59,284 bases of DNA from JACNKV01 sp964422145 (GTDB taxonomy: Bacteria; Fidelibacterota; Marinisomatia; Marinisomatales; JACNKV01): the NCBI GenBank assembly GCA_964422145.1, contig CAYQZV010000013.1, positions 1-59,284 on the forward strand, read 5' to 3'. Made by a program: the position numbers and the translations under genes. Positions within the stretch are counted from its first letter, which is position 1. Each line of letters begins with the position of its first letter. Below are positions 7,959 to 16,134 of the stretch, piece by piece. The notes under the pieces are model-generated. The model did no database searches. It was given only the letters and a program-made list of their open reading frames with translations, and was not told where the DNA came from.

Positions 7959-10355
7959 ATGAGTGGATTTAAATCCAGATTACGATATTTATTTACTACG
8001 ACCCAGGGATTGGTCCTGGGGAATATGGCAATTATTGCACTAATCGTTGCTGTATTTGGAACGTTATCCGGGCCTCTGAAAGAATGGGGAATAGGCGGAT
8101 TTATGGAGAAATTCCTCGGAATGGATCTGCAGCCACAGGAACGGGAAGGACGGATCATCATTCTGTACCACAGCATAGCGATCACGTTTCTTTCATTATT
8201 GGTATACTTAATCACTGATCTCGTCAAGATGACAGAATCCCAAATCAAAAATATCCGAAACAGCATTACAGCAGGATGGCTTTTTGTTGTTTTCTTCGGA
8301 CTCGGTTTTGGATACTGGGGGCATAACTGGGCATTCCATGCTTTATTTATTGTTGGGCAAACACTGGTCTTCTACGCGGGTGTTTTATTGGCAATTGCAC
8401 TTTGGCCCTGGAATAAAACTTATTATGAACACGATACGGATTATGCGCATACAAAAAGCGGCTTCCCTCTTGAGAGAGCCGCTTTTTGGGTGATGTCTGT
8501 CGCAACTCTCGGTTCTGCCGTTTTCGGTGCCGTCGCCGGTGCTTATTTTGGGAACGGATTTGAAACATTCTTAGCCGAAAATGGCGTACGTCACACCTAT
8601 CACTCTCCGCTTCAACTATCCGTAATTGGACATTTACATATTATGCTCACATTGATCGGAATTGCCACTACTCTCATCATCGGAAGGTGGTTTGATTGGA
8701 GAGGAGTGACTCACAAGATCGGCATGTGGTTGTTTATTATTGGAACCATCGTATTGACGCTTGGTGTCTGGCTGGTTGTGCCGTTCCATCTTTATGCACA
8801 TACCATTATTTACGTTGGTGCGGTATTTGCTATGACAGGAGCTTTAATGCTCGTGATTTATGGATGGCGGAAATTGATGGGATTTGGTGAAGGGAAGAAA
8901 GAGAAACTCGGATTTTTCAAACGTATTAAAAACCTTTTGGACGACCCGCTGAAATTCGGATCATTGTGGCAGATGGTGTTCATGAACTTCACGGTTAGCG
9001 GTGTCGGGATCTTTATGGCGATCAATTTAGAGAAAATATTCCGCGTGATCCCTTTCCGAGAAGAACGGATAACCTTAACCGGACATTGGCATATTTTGGC
9101 TGCTCTAACCGGAACCATTGTTCTCATGTACATCATGAGCGAAGTTTTCCCGCTTAAGGGCAAAGTCAGAAAATGGGTTGGCTGGACGATCATCTTAGGT
9201 TCAGATTTATCGTTTGCCATGGTTACATTATTCTCACTAAAACGTTTATGGGTAACCGAAGAAGCACAAGAACCCATGGTTAAAACCTATATGATCTTGA
9301 CAGAAGTTGGATTAGGTGTGTTGGAAGTCCTGTTGGGTGCCTATATGGTTTGGCTGCTGATCCGATTGATCAATAAAAAAATCGCAGGGATGTCTGCAAT
9401 GATCTTACCCCTGATCTTTTTTATCGGATGCGGCGATCCGGCTCCTGTAGTTCATCCTTCTAAAATTCAGATGAATTTAACCATACAACCCGGAGAGTGG
9501 GTTTCAGTTCCTGCAGGAGAATTTATTTCCGGATACAATGAACATCATGTGGATATACCCTATGATTTTGAGATCATGAAGACCGAAGTCACCAATGCAG
9601 AATACGCACAATACTTGAATGAAGCGATCGGTGCAGGAAAAATTTATGTCGAAGCTGAAACGGTGAAAGGGGCATATAAAGGCGACGTGTTTGGCGGCGG
9701 CGGTCCGGTTGGACGCCATGAAAAAGAAGTCGTTCCCGGTGATTACGAATATTATAACTTAGCCGGTGATCGAGCGCGAATCACTTGGGGAAAAGGTCGT
9801 TTTTACATCCAGCCGGGATATGAGAATTTTCCGGTTACGTACGTTTCTTGGGCAGGTGCCAATGCCTTTGCAGATTTTTACGGATGGAGACTACCGTTGA
9901 AACACGAATGGGAAAAAGCCGCTCGAGGAACGAGTGGACAATCCTATCCTCACGGAAATTTTGATCCGACGCCGGAATACTGCAATTATCATCACAGCAA
10001 AGATCCATTCGATAAATTTAACGGATTGACACCGGTTGGATTTTACAACGGGGAAACACATAATGGATTTAAAACAGTGAATGCGCAAAGCCCCTACGGA
10101 TGCTACGATATGGCAGGGAACGTCGGGGAATGGACCGGCGATTTGGTGATCGGAAGTCACCAGCGATATATCTATGGTGGATCCATGATGGAGTATGCAT
10201 TTGAAATGCGGTCATTCACTGAAAACAGCGGTGTGATGGGACATTTGGATGATGAAACCGGTTATGTTCTGCCTTATATGAGCTTTCAGGTTGGATTCCG
10301 TTGTGTACGCTCAGATTTTCAACCGAATGTAATGGAGGATCAGAGCCATCATTAA
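7959..10355 (+). CDS. Haem-copper-oxidase-like membrane protein fused to SUMF1/FGE-like lipoprotein domain
   Basis: A 798-residue fusion. Residues 1-475 form about 12 hydrophobic helices with histidines placed as in haem-copper oxidase/NO reductase subunit I: YHSIAIT, GHNWAFHALFIVGQ, SVIGHLHIML, PFHLYAHTI and TGHWHILAALTG. The classic HPEVY and HH copper motifs are not evident, so the active site is probably altered. Residues 478-491 (MSAMILPLIFFIGC) look like an intact lipoprotein signal ending in a lipobox Cys. After it comes a SUMF1/formylglycine-generating-enzyme-like domain (VPAGEF, EVTNAEYAQYL, YVSWAGANAFADFYGWRLP, YDMAGNVGEWTGD, GFRCVRS). The second part may also be translated alone from the ATG at 9390 or 9399. 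It sits between an Rrf2 regulator and haem O synthase, pointing to a respiratory or NO-linked role. Confidence 0.8.
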   Translation: MSGFKSRLRYLFTTTQGLVLGNMAIIALIVAVFGTLSGPLKEWGIGGFMEKFLGMDLQPQEREGRIIILYHSIAITFLSLLVYLITDLVKMTESQIKNIRNSITAGWLFVVFFGLGFGYWGHNWAFHALFIVGQTLVFYAGVLLAIALWPWNKTYYEHDTDYAHTKSGFPLERAAFWVMSVATLGSAVFGAVAGAYFGNGFETFLAENGVRHTYHSPLQLSVIGHLHIMLTLIGIATTLIIGRWFDWRGVTHKIGMWLFIIGTIVLTLGVWLVVPFHLYAHTIIYVGAVFAMTGALMLVIYGWRKLMGFGEGKKEKLGFFKRIKNLLDDPLKFGSLWQMVFMNFTVSGVGIFMAINLEKIFRVIPFREERITLTGHWHILAALTGTIVLMYIMSEVFPLKGKVRKWVGWTIILGSDLSFAMVTLFSLKRLWVTEEAQEPMVKTYMILTEVGLGVLEVLLGAYMVWLLIRLINKKIAGMSAMILPLIFFIGCGDPAPVVHPSKIQMNLTIQPGEWVSVPAGEFISGYNEHHVDIPYDFEIMKTEVTNAEYAQYLNEAIGAGKIYVEAETVKGAYKGDVFGGGGPVGRHEKEVVPGDYEYYNLAGDRARITWGKGRFYIQPGYENFPVTYVSWAGANAFADFYGWRLPLKHEWEKAARGTSGQSYPHGNFDPTPEYCNYHHSKDPFDKFNGLTPVGFYNGETHNGFKTVNAQSPYGCYDMAGNVGEWTGDLVIGSHQRYIYGGSMMEYAFEMRSFTENSGVMGHLDDETGYVLPYMSFQVGFRCVRSDFQPNVMEDQSHH

Positions 10356-11190
10356 ACTGATCAAATATTATATCCAGCTTATCAAGACCCCGCAAACGGG
10401 TTTGCTGCTGTTCACCGCGTTCGCGGCTTATCGGAGTGCAGGTGGCGGATTAACTGGAACCGAATTGATGATCGCTCTCTTCGGAATGCTTTTCGCTGTC
10501 AGCGGAACCACATCGTTGAATATGGTCTTTGACCGCGATATCGATGCGGTTATGGCAAGGACAAAAAACCGTCCAATCCCAAAAGGGATCATTCTTCCGA
10601 AATCGGCTTCTATTTTTAGCTGGGTTTTGATTATTGGCGGAACCGTGCTGAATCTTTGGATCTCATGGTTGTACGCGTTGATTGTTGCTGCCGGTGTCTT
10701 TTTCGATTTCGTTATCTATACAGTTTGGTTGAAACGAAAATCTCCGTGGTCGATTATCTTCGGTGGATTATCAGGCGGGATGCCGATCCTTGCCGGAAGA
10801 GTCCTTGTATCCGGACAAATAGATCTGATCGGGATCCTTATGATGTTTGCGATTTTGTTGTGGATTCCGACACATATTCTAACGTTGGCTATGAATCATT
10901 CAAAAGATTATAAACTGGCCGGTGTCCCGACATTTCCGAATGTGTTTGGCTTTAATTCTGCCCGAAATTTTATCGCAATCACAAATATCATCGCTGCGGG
11001 AATTTTATTAACAGTTGCGTATCTGTTGGACTTGGGGCATTCCAGTATCATCACCCTTCGTATCGGTAGTATTATTATGGTGATCCTATCACTAAAATTA
11101 ATTTTGAATCCATCAGAGAAAGCAAACTTTCAATTATTTAAGTTTGCTTCTTTGTATATGGCCGGGGCCATGCTGATCTATGCCCTGTAA
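10351..11190 (+). CDS. ctaB: Protohaem IX farnesyltransferase (haem O synthase)
   Basis: A UbiA-family prenyltransferase with the CtaB signature NMVFDRDIDAVMARTKNRPIP and the second loop motif. It farnesylates haem b to haem O in the inner membrane, for oxidases. The first conventional start is TTG 10402, which cuts off the expected N-terminus. The open frame upstream reads IIKLIKYYIQLIKTPQTG, as CtaB proteins begin, and continues back to a stop at 10330 without ATG, GTG or TTG. A GGAGG at 10334-10338 points to ATC 10348 or ATT 10351 as a rare start; 10351 is given here. The start region overlaps the end of the previous gene, so translation is coupled. Confidence 0.88.
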   Translation: MKLIKYYIQLIKTPQTGLLLFTAFAAYRSAGGGLTGTELMIALFGMLFAVSGTTSLNMVFDRDIDAVMARTKNRPIPKGIILPKSASIFSWVLIIGGTVLNLWISWLYALIVAAGVFFDFVIYTVWLKRKSPWSIIFGGLSGGMPILAGRVLVSGQIDLIGILMMFAILLWIPTHILTLAMNHSKDYKLAGVPTFPNVFGFNSARNFIAITNIIAAGILLTVAYLLDLGHSSIITLRIGSIIMVILSLKLILNPSEKANFQLFKFASLYMAGAMLIYAL

Positions 11191-11255
11191 AATTTTGCAA
11201 CTTAAGCAGTGTGTAACTGCATTGCAATTCATGAAACAAACAAGGAGGAAATAAA

Positions 11256-11876
11256 ATGACTATTTTCGATCAAATAGTTTTATTGCTCACCGGATTAGTC
11301 CTGATCTATATGATCTGGTACTTTTTTAATAAACAAAAAAGTGAAGAGACCGCCGGGGCACACAACCTGTATTACATCGTATCATTCCTGGTATTTTTAG
11401 TCGCTGGATTGATATTGATCTTTGCCGGATGGGGCGCATTAGGAAACAATTTTGTTGCTGTCGTCGCTGGATTGATACCGTTCAGTCTTGCCACCGGATT
11501 GGTCACAAAATACTATGAAGCCGAATCAAAAAAATATCTGTATATGATGATTGCTGGTTTAGTACTGATTACTGTATCCCGGTATCAAGATCTTAGCTGG
11601 GCAAGTCTTGTATATCCGTTATTCCATGCGATTGCCGGATTAACGATTTTCTTCGTTCCGGTTCTTGCCGTAAAAGCAGGGAAAGCAGCCAACCAATTCA
11701 TTTATGTTACCGTAGGCGGAACCTTGATCAGTCTCGGTGGAATTGCATTAGCATTCCTGAAAGCCGGTAAACAACTACTGTTCTTTTCACAGGACTTTGT
11801 TCTACTGATCTTAGCACCGCTTTTATTCTTAACCGCACTCTTTTTCTCCCTTGGATTCTTAAAGGAAGAAAAGTAA
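11256..11876 (+). CDS. Seven-helix membrane protein of unknown function
   Basis: A 206-residue protein made almost wholly of hydrophobic helices (about seven), starting after a strong AAGGAGG at 11241-11247. I do not recognise the family. It has few charged residues in the helices and no obvious metal or haem histidine pairs. It lies 65 nt after ctaB and may belong to the same respiratory operon. A long hairpin follows its stop. Confidence 0.65.
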   Translation: MTIFDQIVLLLTGLVLIYMIWYFFNKQKSEETAGAHNLYYIVSFLVFLVAGLILIFAGWGALGNNFVAVVAGLIPFSLATGLVTKYYEAESKKYLYMMIAGLVLITVSRYQDLSWASLVYPLFHAIAGLTIFFVPVLAVKAGKAANQFIYVTVGGTLISLGGIALAFLKAGKQLLFFSQDFVLLILAPLLFLTALFFSLGFLKEEK

Positions 11877-11890
11877 TTCCCTGAAGTTGT

Positions 11891-11923
11891 GAGTTCAATG
11901 GCGGTTTTTCCGTCATTGAACTC
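11891..11923 (+). other. Long intergenic hairpin without T-tract
   Basis: GAGTTCAATG (11891-11900) pairs with CATTGAACTC (11914-11923), extended by a G-T wobble and CGG/CCG around a TTTTT loop, a 14-bp stem. There is no downstream T run, so it is more likely an mRNA 3' protector or a weak terminator for the upstream operon. Confidence 0.5.
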
Positions 11924-11967
11924 ATGCCGTTCTCAATCTAATCTGTACCCATCATCATTTCGATAGA

Positions 11968-12408
11968 ATGAACTTGAAAGCGATTCTAAAGAAACCTGCA
12001 GTTCCTAAGCGTTGGCTGTTTTTGATATCCGGAGTGTTGTGGAGCGTTGTAGGTCTTATGTTAAACCGTTTCGCAGTTCATTGGATGATTGACGTTACGC
12101 AAAATCAAGTTTGGATCATCGCACTCTCCGGATCAATCATTGGTTTGCTAATTGCATTCTTCGGGTTTAGACATATCTCAAAATTGAACATTGATCGCAT
12201 CGCCCGAATGCCTGATCCTGTTTGTGTCTTTGCCTTTCAGGAGTGGGAGAACTATCTGCTGGTGATTGTGATGATGTCCATCGGAATTATTCTAAGGACA
12301 GTATCTTTTATCCCGAAATTACTGTTAGCGCCTTTTTATATTGGAATCGGATTGGCGTTGATCCTTTCCGGACTTCCGTATTACCGGGCGTTCTATAATA
12401 CAAAATAA
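11968..12408 (+). CDS. Four-helix membrane protein of unknown function
   Basis: A 146-residue protein with about four hydrophobic helices (WLFLISGVLWSVVGLMLNRF, IIALSGSIIGLLIAFFGF, YLLVIVMMSIGIILR, APFYIGIGLALILSGL) and a basic N-terminus. I cannot name the family. It has a conserved-looking ARMPDPVCVFAFQEWENY loop between helices 2 and 3. It ends 3 nt before the convergent acetyltransferase gene. Confidence 0.65.
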   Translation: MNLKAILKKPAVPKRWLFLISGVLWSVVGLMLNRFAVHWMIDVTQNQVWIIALSGSIIGLLIAFFGFRHISKLNIDRIARMPDPVCVFAFQEWENYLLVIVMMSIGIILRTVSFIPKLLLAPFYIGIGLALILSGLPYYRAFYNTK

Positions 12409-12411
12409 AAT

Positions 12412-13041
12412 TTATTTATTTTTCGTACGGCTGACGAGTGGCGGATTATTCATTTGAAGATGCGGTTGCGCAAGCGGACCTAAATCCCGGCTGTAATATT
12501 CAAATGTATATCCTGTATTTTGCCAATTTTCAACCCGATTGATGATGCGGATATCACCGCTGAATTTGGATGAAATTCCCAATTGGACATGCCCAGTAAT
12601 ATATCGAATAGTCCCACGTTTTTTTGCCCAGCTTAAATACACGCGCTTCAGCATTTTTGCATACCCGTTTCCTTTGTACTGCGACATGACAACAAACGCA
12701 TATGTATAGAGTGTATTATCTTTCCCGAAATTGACATCGAGCCGAGCCCAGGGTTCGTGGCTGAGTTCTTCCAATGGAACGCCAATGATATATCCGATGA
12801 TCTCTTTTTGATATCGTGCAATAAAGGGCAATGAGCCTGTTTTGTTGAAGTATTTGTGAATTGTGGTTTTCGTCAACCGGGCTTTTTCACCGTATTCCGG
12901 AACGAGATGTTCTGAAATCTGAATCAAAGCGGGGTAATCATCTTCTCCTACATGTTTCAGCAATTCGATCTGAAAAACACCACTGGACGCAATGATGCGG
13001 GATTGAGATGGAGATTCGGTTTGAAATGAAAGTTGTTTCAT
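12412..13041 (-). CDS. GNAT-family acetyltransferase
   Basis: A 209-residue GNAT protein. The acetyl-CoA pyrophosphate-binding motif reads QYKGNGYAKML in the expected position after the strand YTYAFVVMS. The preceding strands (LPFIARYQKEIIGYIIG) and the following helix complete the fold. The substrate is unknown. The gene stands alone, convergent with the small membrane protein and divergent from pyrF. Confidence 0.85.
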   Translation of the reverse strand: MKQLSFQTESPSQSRIIASSGVFQIELLKHVGEDDYPALIQISEHLVPEYGEKARLTKTTIHKYFNKTGSLPFIARYQKEIIGYIIGVPLEELSHEPWARLDVNFGKDNTLYTYAFVVMSQYKGNGYAKMLKRVYLSWAKKRGTIRYITGHVQLGISSKFSGDIRIINRVENWQNTGYTFEYYSRDLGPLAQPHLQMNNPPLVSRTKNK

Positions 13042-13103
13042 CGGTCAAATTTAACACGACCTGTTTATGTAAAGCATTAGGAAGGTCTATCAATTTTTGT
13101 CGA

Positions 13104-13120
13104 ATGAAATATCATTTCAT
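13104..13120. promoter_or_regulatory. Inverted repeat between acetyltransferase gene and pyrF
   Basis: ATGAAAT-ATC-ATTTCAT is a perfect 7-bp inverted repeat in the divergent promoter region, 38 nt before the pyrF start. It could be an operator for either gene. The region is AT-rich, so chance occurrence is possible. Confidence 0.3.
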
Positions 13121-13157
13121 GTAATATCGGATTTTAAATTTCATGTAAATTCGTTGT

Positions 13158-13958
13158 ATGAATACATTTAATAAATATTTGTTTGACCGAATCCAATCTG
13201 TGGATTCACATTTATGTGTGGGTTTAGATATCTATCCCGGAGCGATGAATGATAAAAATGCATCTTTATCCGATTTGAAAGATCATACAAAAAAAGTCAT
13301 TGATGCCACCCGTGACATCGCTGCGGCGTACAAACCTAATCTAGCTTTTTTTGAACGATGGGGAAGTGCCGGTTTTGAATGGCTGGAAGAAACAATTTTA
13401 TATATCGGGGATGGTCCGATCATCATTGGAGATGCAAAACGCGGAGATATCGGAAATACAGCCAAGCAGTATGCATATAGTTTGTTCTATCATTTCGGTT
13501 TTCATGCTGTTACCATTAATCCGTACATGGGGTCTGATTCGATCCTTCCATTCATAGATAATGCAGAAAAAGGGATCTTTTTATTGTGCAGAACGTCCAA
13601 CCCTTCTGCAAAAGAGTTGCAGGATCAACCGATCTTGAACAAAGGTCTGCTTTATGAAGAAGTTGCCAAACTTGCCGTATCACTGAATCGTCAGGAAAAC
13701 ATTGGATTGGTTGTTGGAGCAACCGCACCGGAAGAGATCAAACAGATTCGTGAAATCGCAACAAAACTGCCGATGCTCATCCCTGGGATTGGGGCTCAAG
13801 GCGGTGATTTAGAGAAAAGCATGCAATATGGAAATTCTGATGGAGTTGCATTGATTAATGTTTCTAGAGGGATTAGTTTTGCAGGGGATCATAGTGAAAG
13901 TTCTATCCGTGATGCTGCCCTAAATTACGTAAATCAAATGAGAGATATACAGATATGA
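13158..13958 (+). CDS. pyrF: Orotidine 5'-phosphate decarboxylase (type 2)
   Basis: A 266-residue OMP decarboxylase of the longer PyrF type 2 subfamily. It has the N-terminal LCVGLDIYP strand, the catalytic DAKRGDIG motif (Lys94) and the phosphate-binding end LIPGIGAQGGD. It makes UMP from OMP, the last step of de novo pyrimidine synthesis. It overlaps pyrE by 4 nt (ATGA), so the last two pathway steps are coupled here, while pyrR-pyrB-pyrC sit 15 kb away. Confidence 0.96.
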   Translation: MNTFNKYLFDRIQSVDSHLCVGLDIYPGAMNDKNASLSDLKDHTKKVIDATRDIAAAYKPNLAFFERWGSAGFEWLEETILYIGDGPIIIGDAKRGDIGNTAKQYAYSLFYHFGFHAVTINPYMGSDSILPFIDNAEKGIFLLCRTSNPSAKELQDQPILNKGLLYEEVAKLAVSLNRQENIGLVVGATAPEEIKQIREIATKLPMLIPGIGAQGGDLEKSMQYGNSDGVALINVSRGISFAGDHSESSIRDAALNYVNQMRDIQI

Positions 13959-14530
13959 ACCACCAAAAACTACTCGATATATTCCGATCAACCGAAGCCT
14001 TGCTGGAAGGACATTTCGTTCTGACTTCCGGACGACACAGCCCGACCTATTTTCAATGTGCGAAAGTATTACAGCATCCCGAATATCTGACTTTATTTTC
14101 CCAAATGATCGTCGATCATTTTGCAGATGAAACCATCGAGGCGGTGATCTCTCCCGCAATCGGAGGAGTCGTACTTGGAACAGAAGTGGGAAGGATCCTG
14201 GGCGTAAAAACCATCTTTGCGGAACGAAAAGAAGGAATCATGAAACTTCGGCGTGGTTTTGAGGTAAAACCGGGTGAGAAATTTCTGGTGGTTGAGGATG
14301 TGGTTACAACCGGCGGTTCCATCCTTGAAGTGATTGATTTGATCAAAGATTACGGCGGAAACGTTATCGGAGCCGGAGTCGTTGTAGATCGAAGCAACGG
14401 AACCGTCAAATTACATGATAACCCGTTCGCTGTTCTTCAACAGAAAGCTGTGAGCTATGCCCCGGATGAAGTTCCGGATGATTTGGCTGCCATTCCGACA
14501 ATCAAACCCGGAAGCAGAGGAAACGCTTAA
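13955..14530 (+). CDS. pyrE: Orotate phosphoribosyltransferase
   Basis: A 191-residue type I phosphoribosyltransferase. The PRPP-binding loop is VVEDVVTTGGSILE (about residues 111-124), and the N-terminal FVLTSGRHSPTYF motif is specific for orotate PRTase. It forms OMP from orotate and PRPP. Its ATG overlaps the pyrF stop. The usual length for bacterial PyrE is 180-215, so it is complete. Confidence 0.96.
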   Translation: MNHQKLLDIFRSTEALLEGHFVLTSGRHSPTYFQCAKVLQHPEYLTLFSQMIVDHFADETIEAVISPAIGGVVLGTEVGRILGVKTIFAERKEGIMKLRRGFEVKPGEKFLVVEDVVTTGGSILEVIDLIKDYGGNVIGAGVVVDRSNGTVKLHDNPFAVLQQKAVSYAPDEVPDDLAAIPTIKPGSRGNA

Positions 14531-14561
14531 TATTTAAAGCGAAATACAAAGGATATAGAAA

Positions 14562-15161
14562 ATGAAAAAATGGATGATTATAGCATTAGGAGTATTCATG
14601 ATGAGTTGTGAAAAAGATGTTCAAGTAGGTGTGATTTCCACTCCGTATGGAGATATGGTCGTGGAGTTTTTTGAAGAAGCTGCACCCAAACACGTAGAAA
14701 GTTTTAAACTGCATGCCGAGAATGGATTTTATGACGGATCGACTTTCCATCGCGTTATCCCCGGGTTTATGATTCAGGGCGGTGATCCAAATTCCAAGGA
14801 TGAAGATCGATCCAATGATGGCGTGGGTGGACATGCTGCAAAATATTTTGGGATTGGAGAAGAAGAGAATCCAACGTCTTGGGGAATCCCGGCAGAGTTC
14901 AGCGACTCGCTTTCTCATGTACGCGGAACCTTATCCATGGCACGATCGTCTGACCCGAATAGCGGCGGAAGTCAATTTTTCATTTGTGTCGGCGCTCCGG
15001 AATGGCTAGACGGGAAATATTCGATTTTTGGTCAAGTGATTCAAGGAGTTGACGTTGTGGATCAGATTGTCAGTGTCCCTCGTGATCGAAGAGACAATCC
15101 ATTGGATAAAGTTGAAATGACAGTGAAAATTGTCCCGAAAGGCGACGTTATAAACGAGTAA
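14562..15161 (+). CDS. Cyclophilin-type peptidyl-prolyl isomerase lipoprotein
   Basis: A 199-residue lipoprotein. The signal MKKWMIIALGVFMMSC ends in a lipobox with the lipidated Cys16, so it is envelope-anchored. The cyclophilin domain has FHRVIPGFMIQGGDPN and GGSQFFICVGAPEWLDGKYSIFGQVI, with the catalytic Arg in FHR. It accelerates proline isomerisation in secreted proteins. An insertion (NDGVGGHAAKYFGIGEEENPTSW) is typical of bacterial envelope cyclophilins. It follows pyrE by 31 nt. Confidence 0.93.
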   Translation: MKKWMIIALGVFMMSCEKDVQVGVISTPYGDMVVEFFEEAAPKHVESFKLHAENGFYDGSTFHRVIPGFMIQGGDPNSKDEDRSNDGVGGHAAKYFGIGEEENPTSWGIPAEFSDSLSHVRGTLSMARSSDPNSGGSQFFICVGAPEWLDGKYSIFGQVIQGVDVVDQIVSVPRDRRDNPLDKVEMTVKIVPKGDVINE

Positions 15162-15167
15162 TCATTT

Positions 15168-16079
15168 ATGAGTAAACCGACGATCGGATTAGCTCTTGGA
15201 GGCGGCGGTGCCCGCGGAGCCGCTCATATTGGAGCTCTACAGTCGCTTCATGCGTCCGGCATTCGTTTTGATCGGATTGTCGGAACAAGCGCGGGAGCCG
15301 TTGTGGGCGCAATGTATGCTGCCACTCAAGATCCAGACTGGATAGAAAAACGATTTAGGGACTTCATAGAGAGTCCTGAGTTTGAAGCCCTCGGAACCAT
15401 GCGGATGGTGAAAGACCAGGATCCGCATTCCCCATTTGGTCAGCTGGCGAAAAAAGTGAGAGATCAATTCATCATTGTGATGTCTTTGAATCGATCCTCC
15501 ATTTTGAAAAGAGAAAAATTAAAAGCAGCTTTTGGTTTTTTACTGCCGGTTCATACATTTGAAGAATTAAAGATTCCGCTCGAAGTGACTGCTACGGATC
15601 TCCAAACCGGAAAATTAACCGTTTATACATCCGGGGATCTGCTGGAAGCTGTTGTTAAAAGCGGATCGATTCCAGGATACGTTGAACCGACCATAGAAGG
15701 AGAAACTTTGATGGTTGATGGCGGTGTCGGTATGCCGAATCCAATGCCGTTATTGAAGGGCAAAGTTGATATTTCAATCACAGTGGATATCATCAAACGT
15801 GTGCGGTCCAAAGTGACGGAATTAAACATTTATAATATTTTACAGCGAAGTGAAGAAATCACGTTTAACATACTGACCGAAAAAGATGTGGCAGGGGCTG
15901 ATGTGGTGATCCGCCCGGATGTGGAAGGAATCCATTGGTCTGAGTTTGACCAGTTCGATACCATTTTGATTAATGGAACACGCGCAGCTGAAGAAGCTGT
16001 TTCCCGTATTCAGGCCATTATCAAATTGAAATCCAGTTGGTTCACTCGTCTCAAAGAATGGGTTGGATTCGCTCGTTGA
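15168..16079 (+). CDS. Patatin-like phospholipase family protein
   Basis: A 303-residue serine hydrolase of the patatin/RssA type. It has the oxyanion loop GGGGARG, the nucleophile GTSAG (Ser41) and the catalytic Asp in VDGGVGMPNP (Asp184), the Ser-Asp dyad of bacterial patatins. It has no signal peptide, so it is probably cytoplasmic or peripheral to the inner membrane. It is 6 nt downstream of the cyclophilin gene and likely co-transcribed. Confidence 0.92.
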   Translation: MSKPTIGLALGGGGARGAAHIGALQSLHASGIRFDRIVGTSAGAVVGAMYAATQDPDWIEKRFRDFIESPEFEALGTMRMVKDQDPHSPFGQLAKKVRDQFIIVMSLNRSSILKREKLKAAFGFLLPVHTFEELKIPLEVTATDLQTGKLTVYTSGDLLEAVVKSGSIPGYVEPTIEGETLMVDGGVGMPNPMPLLKGKVDISITVDIIKRVRSKVTELNIYNILQRSEEITFNILTEKDVAGADVVIRPDVEGIHWSEFDQFDTILINGTRAAEEAVSRIQAIIKLKSSWFTRLKEWVGFAR

Positions 16080-16134
16080 AAACTGTTACTTTTATCCTTT
16101 ATTCTCATCCAATAATTATTATGCAGAGCTTAAC

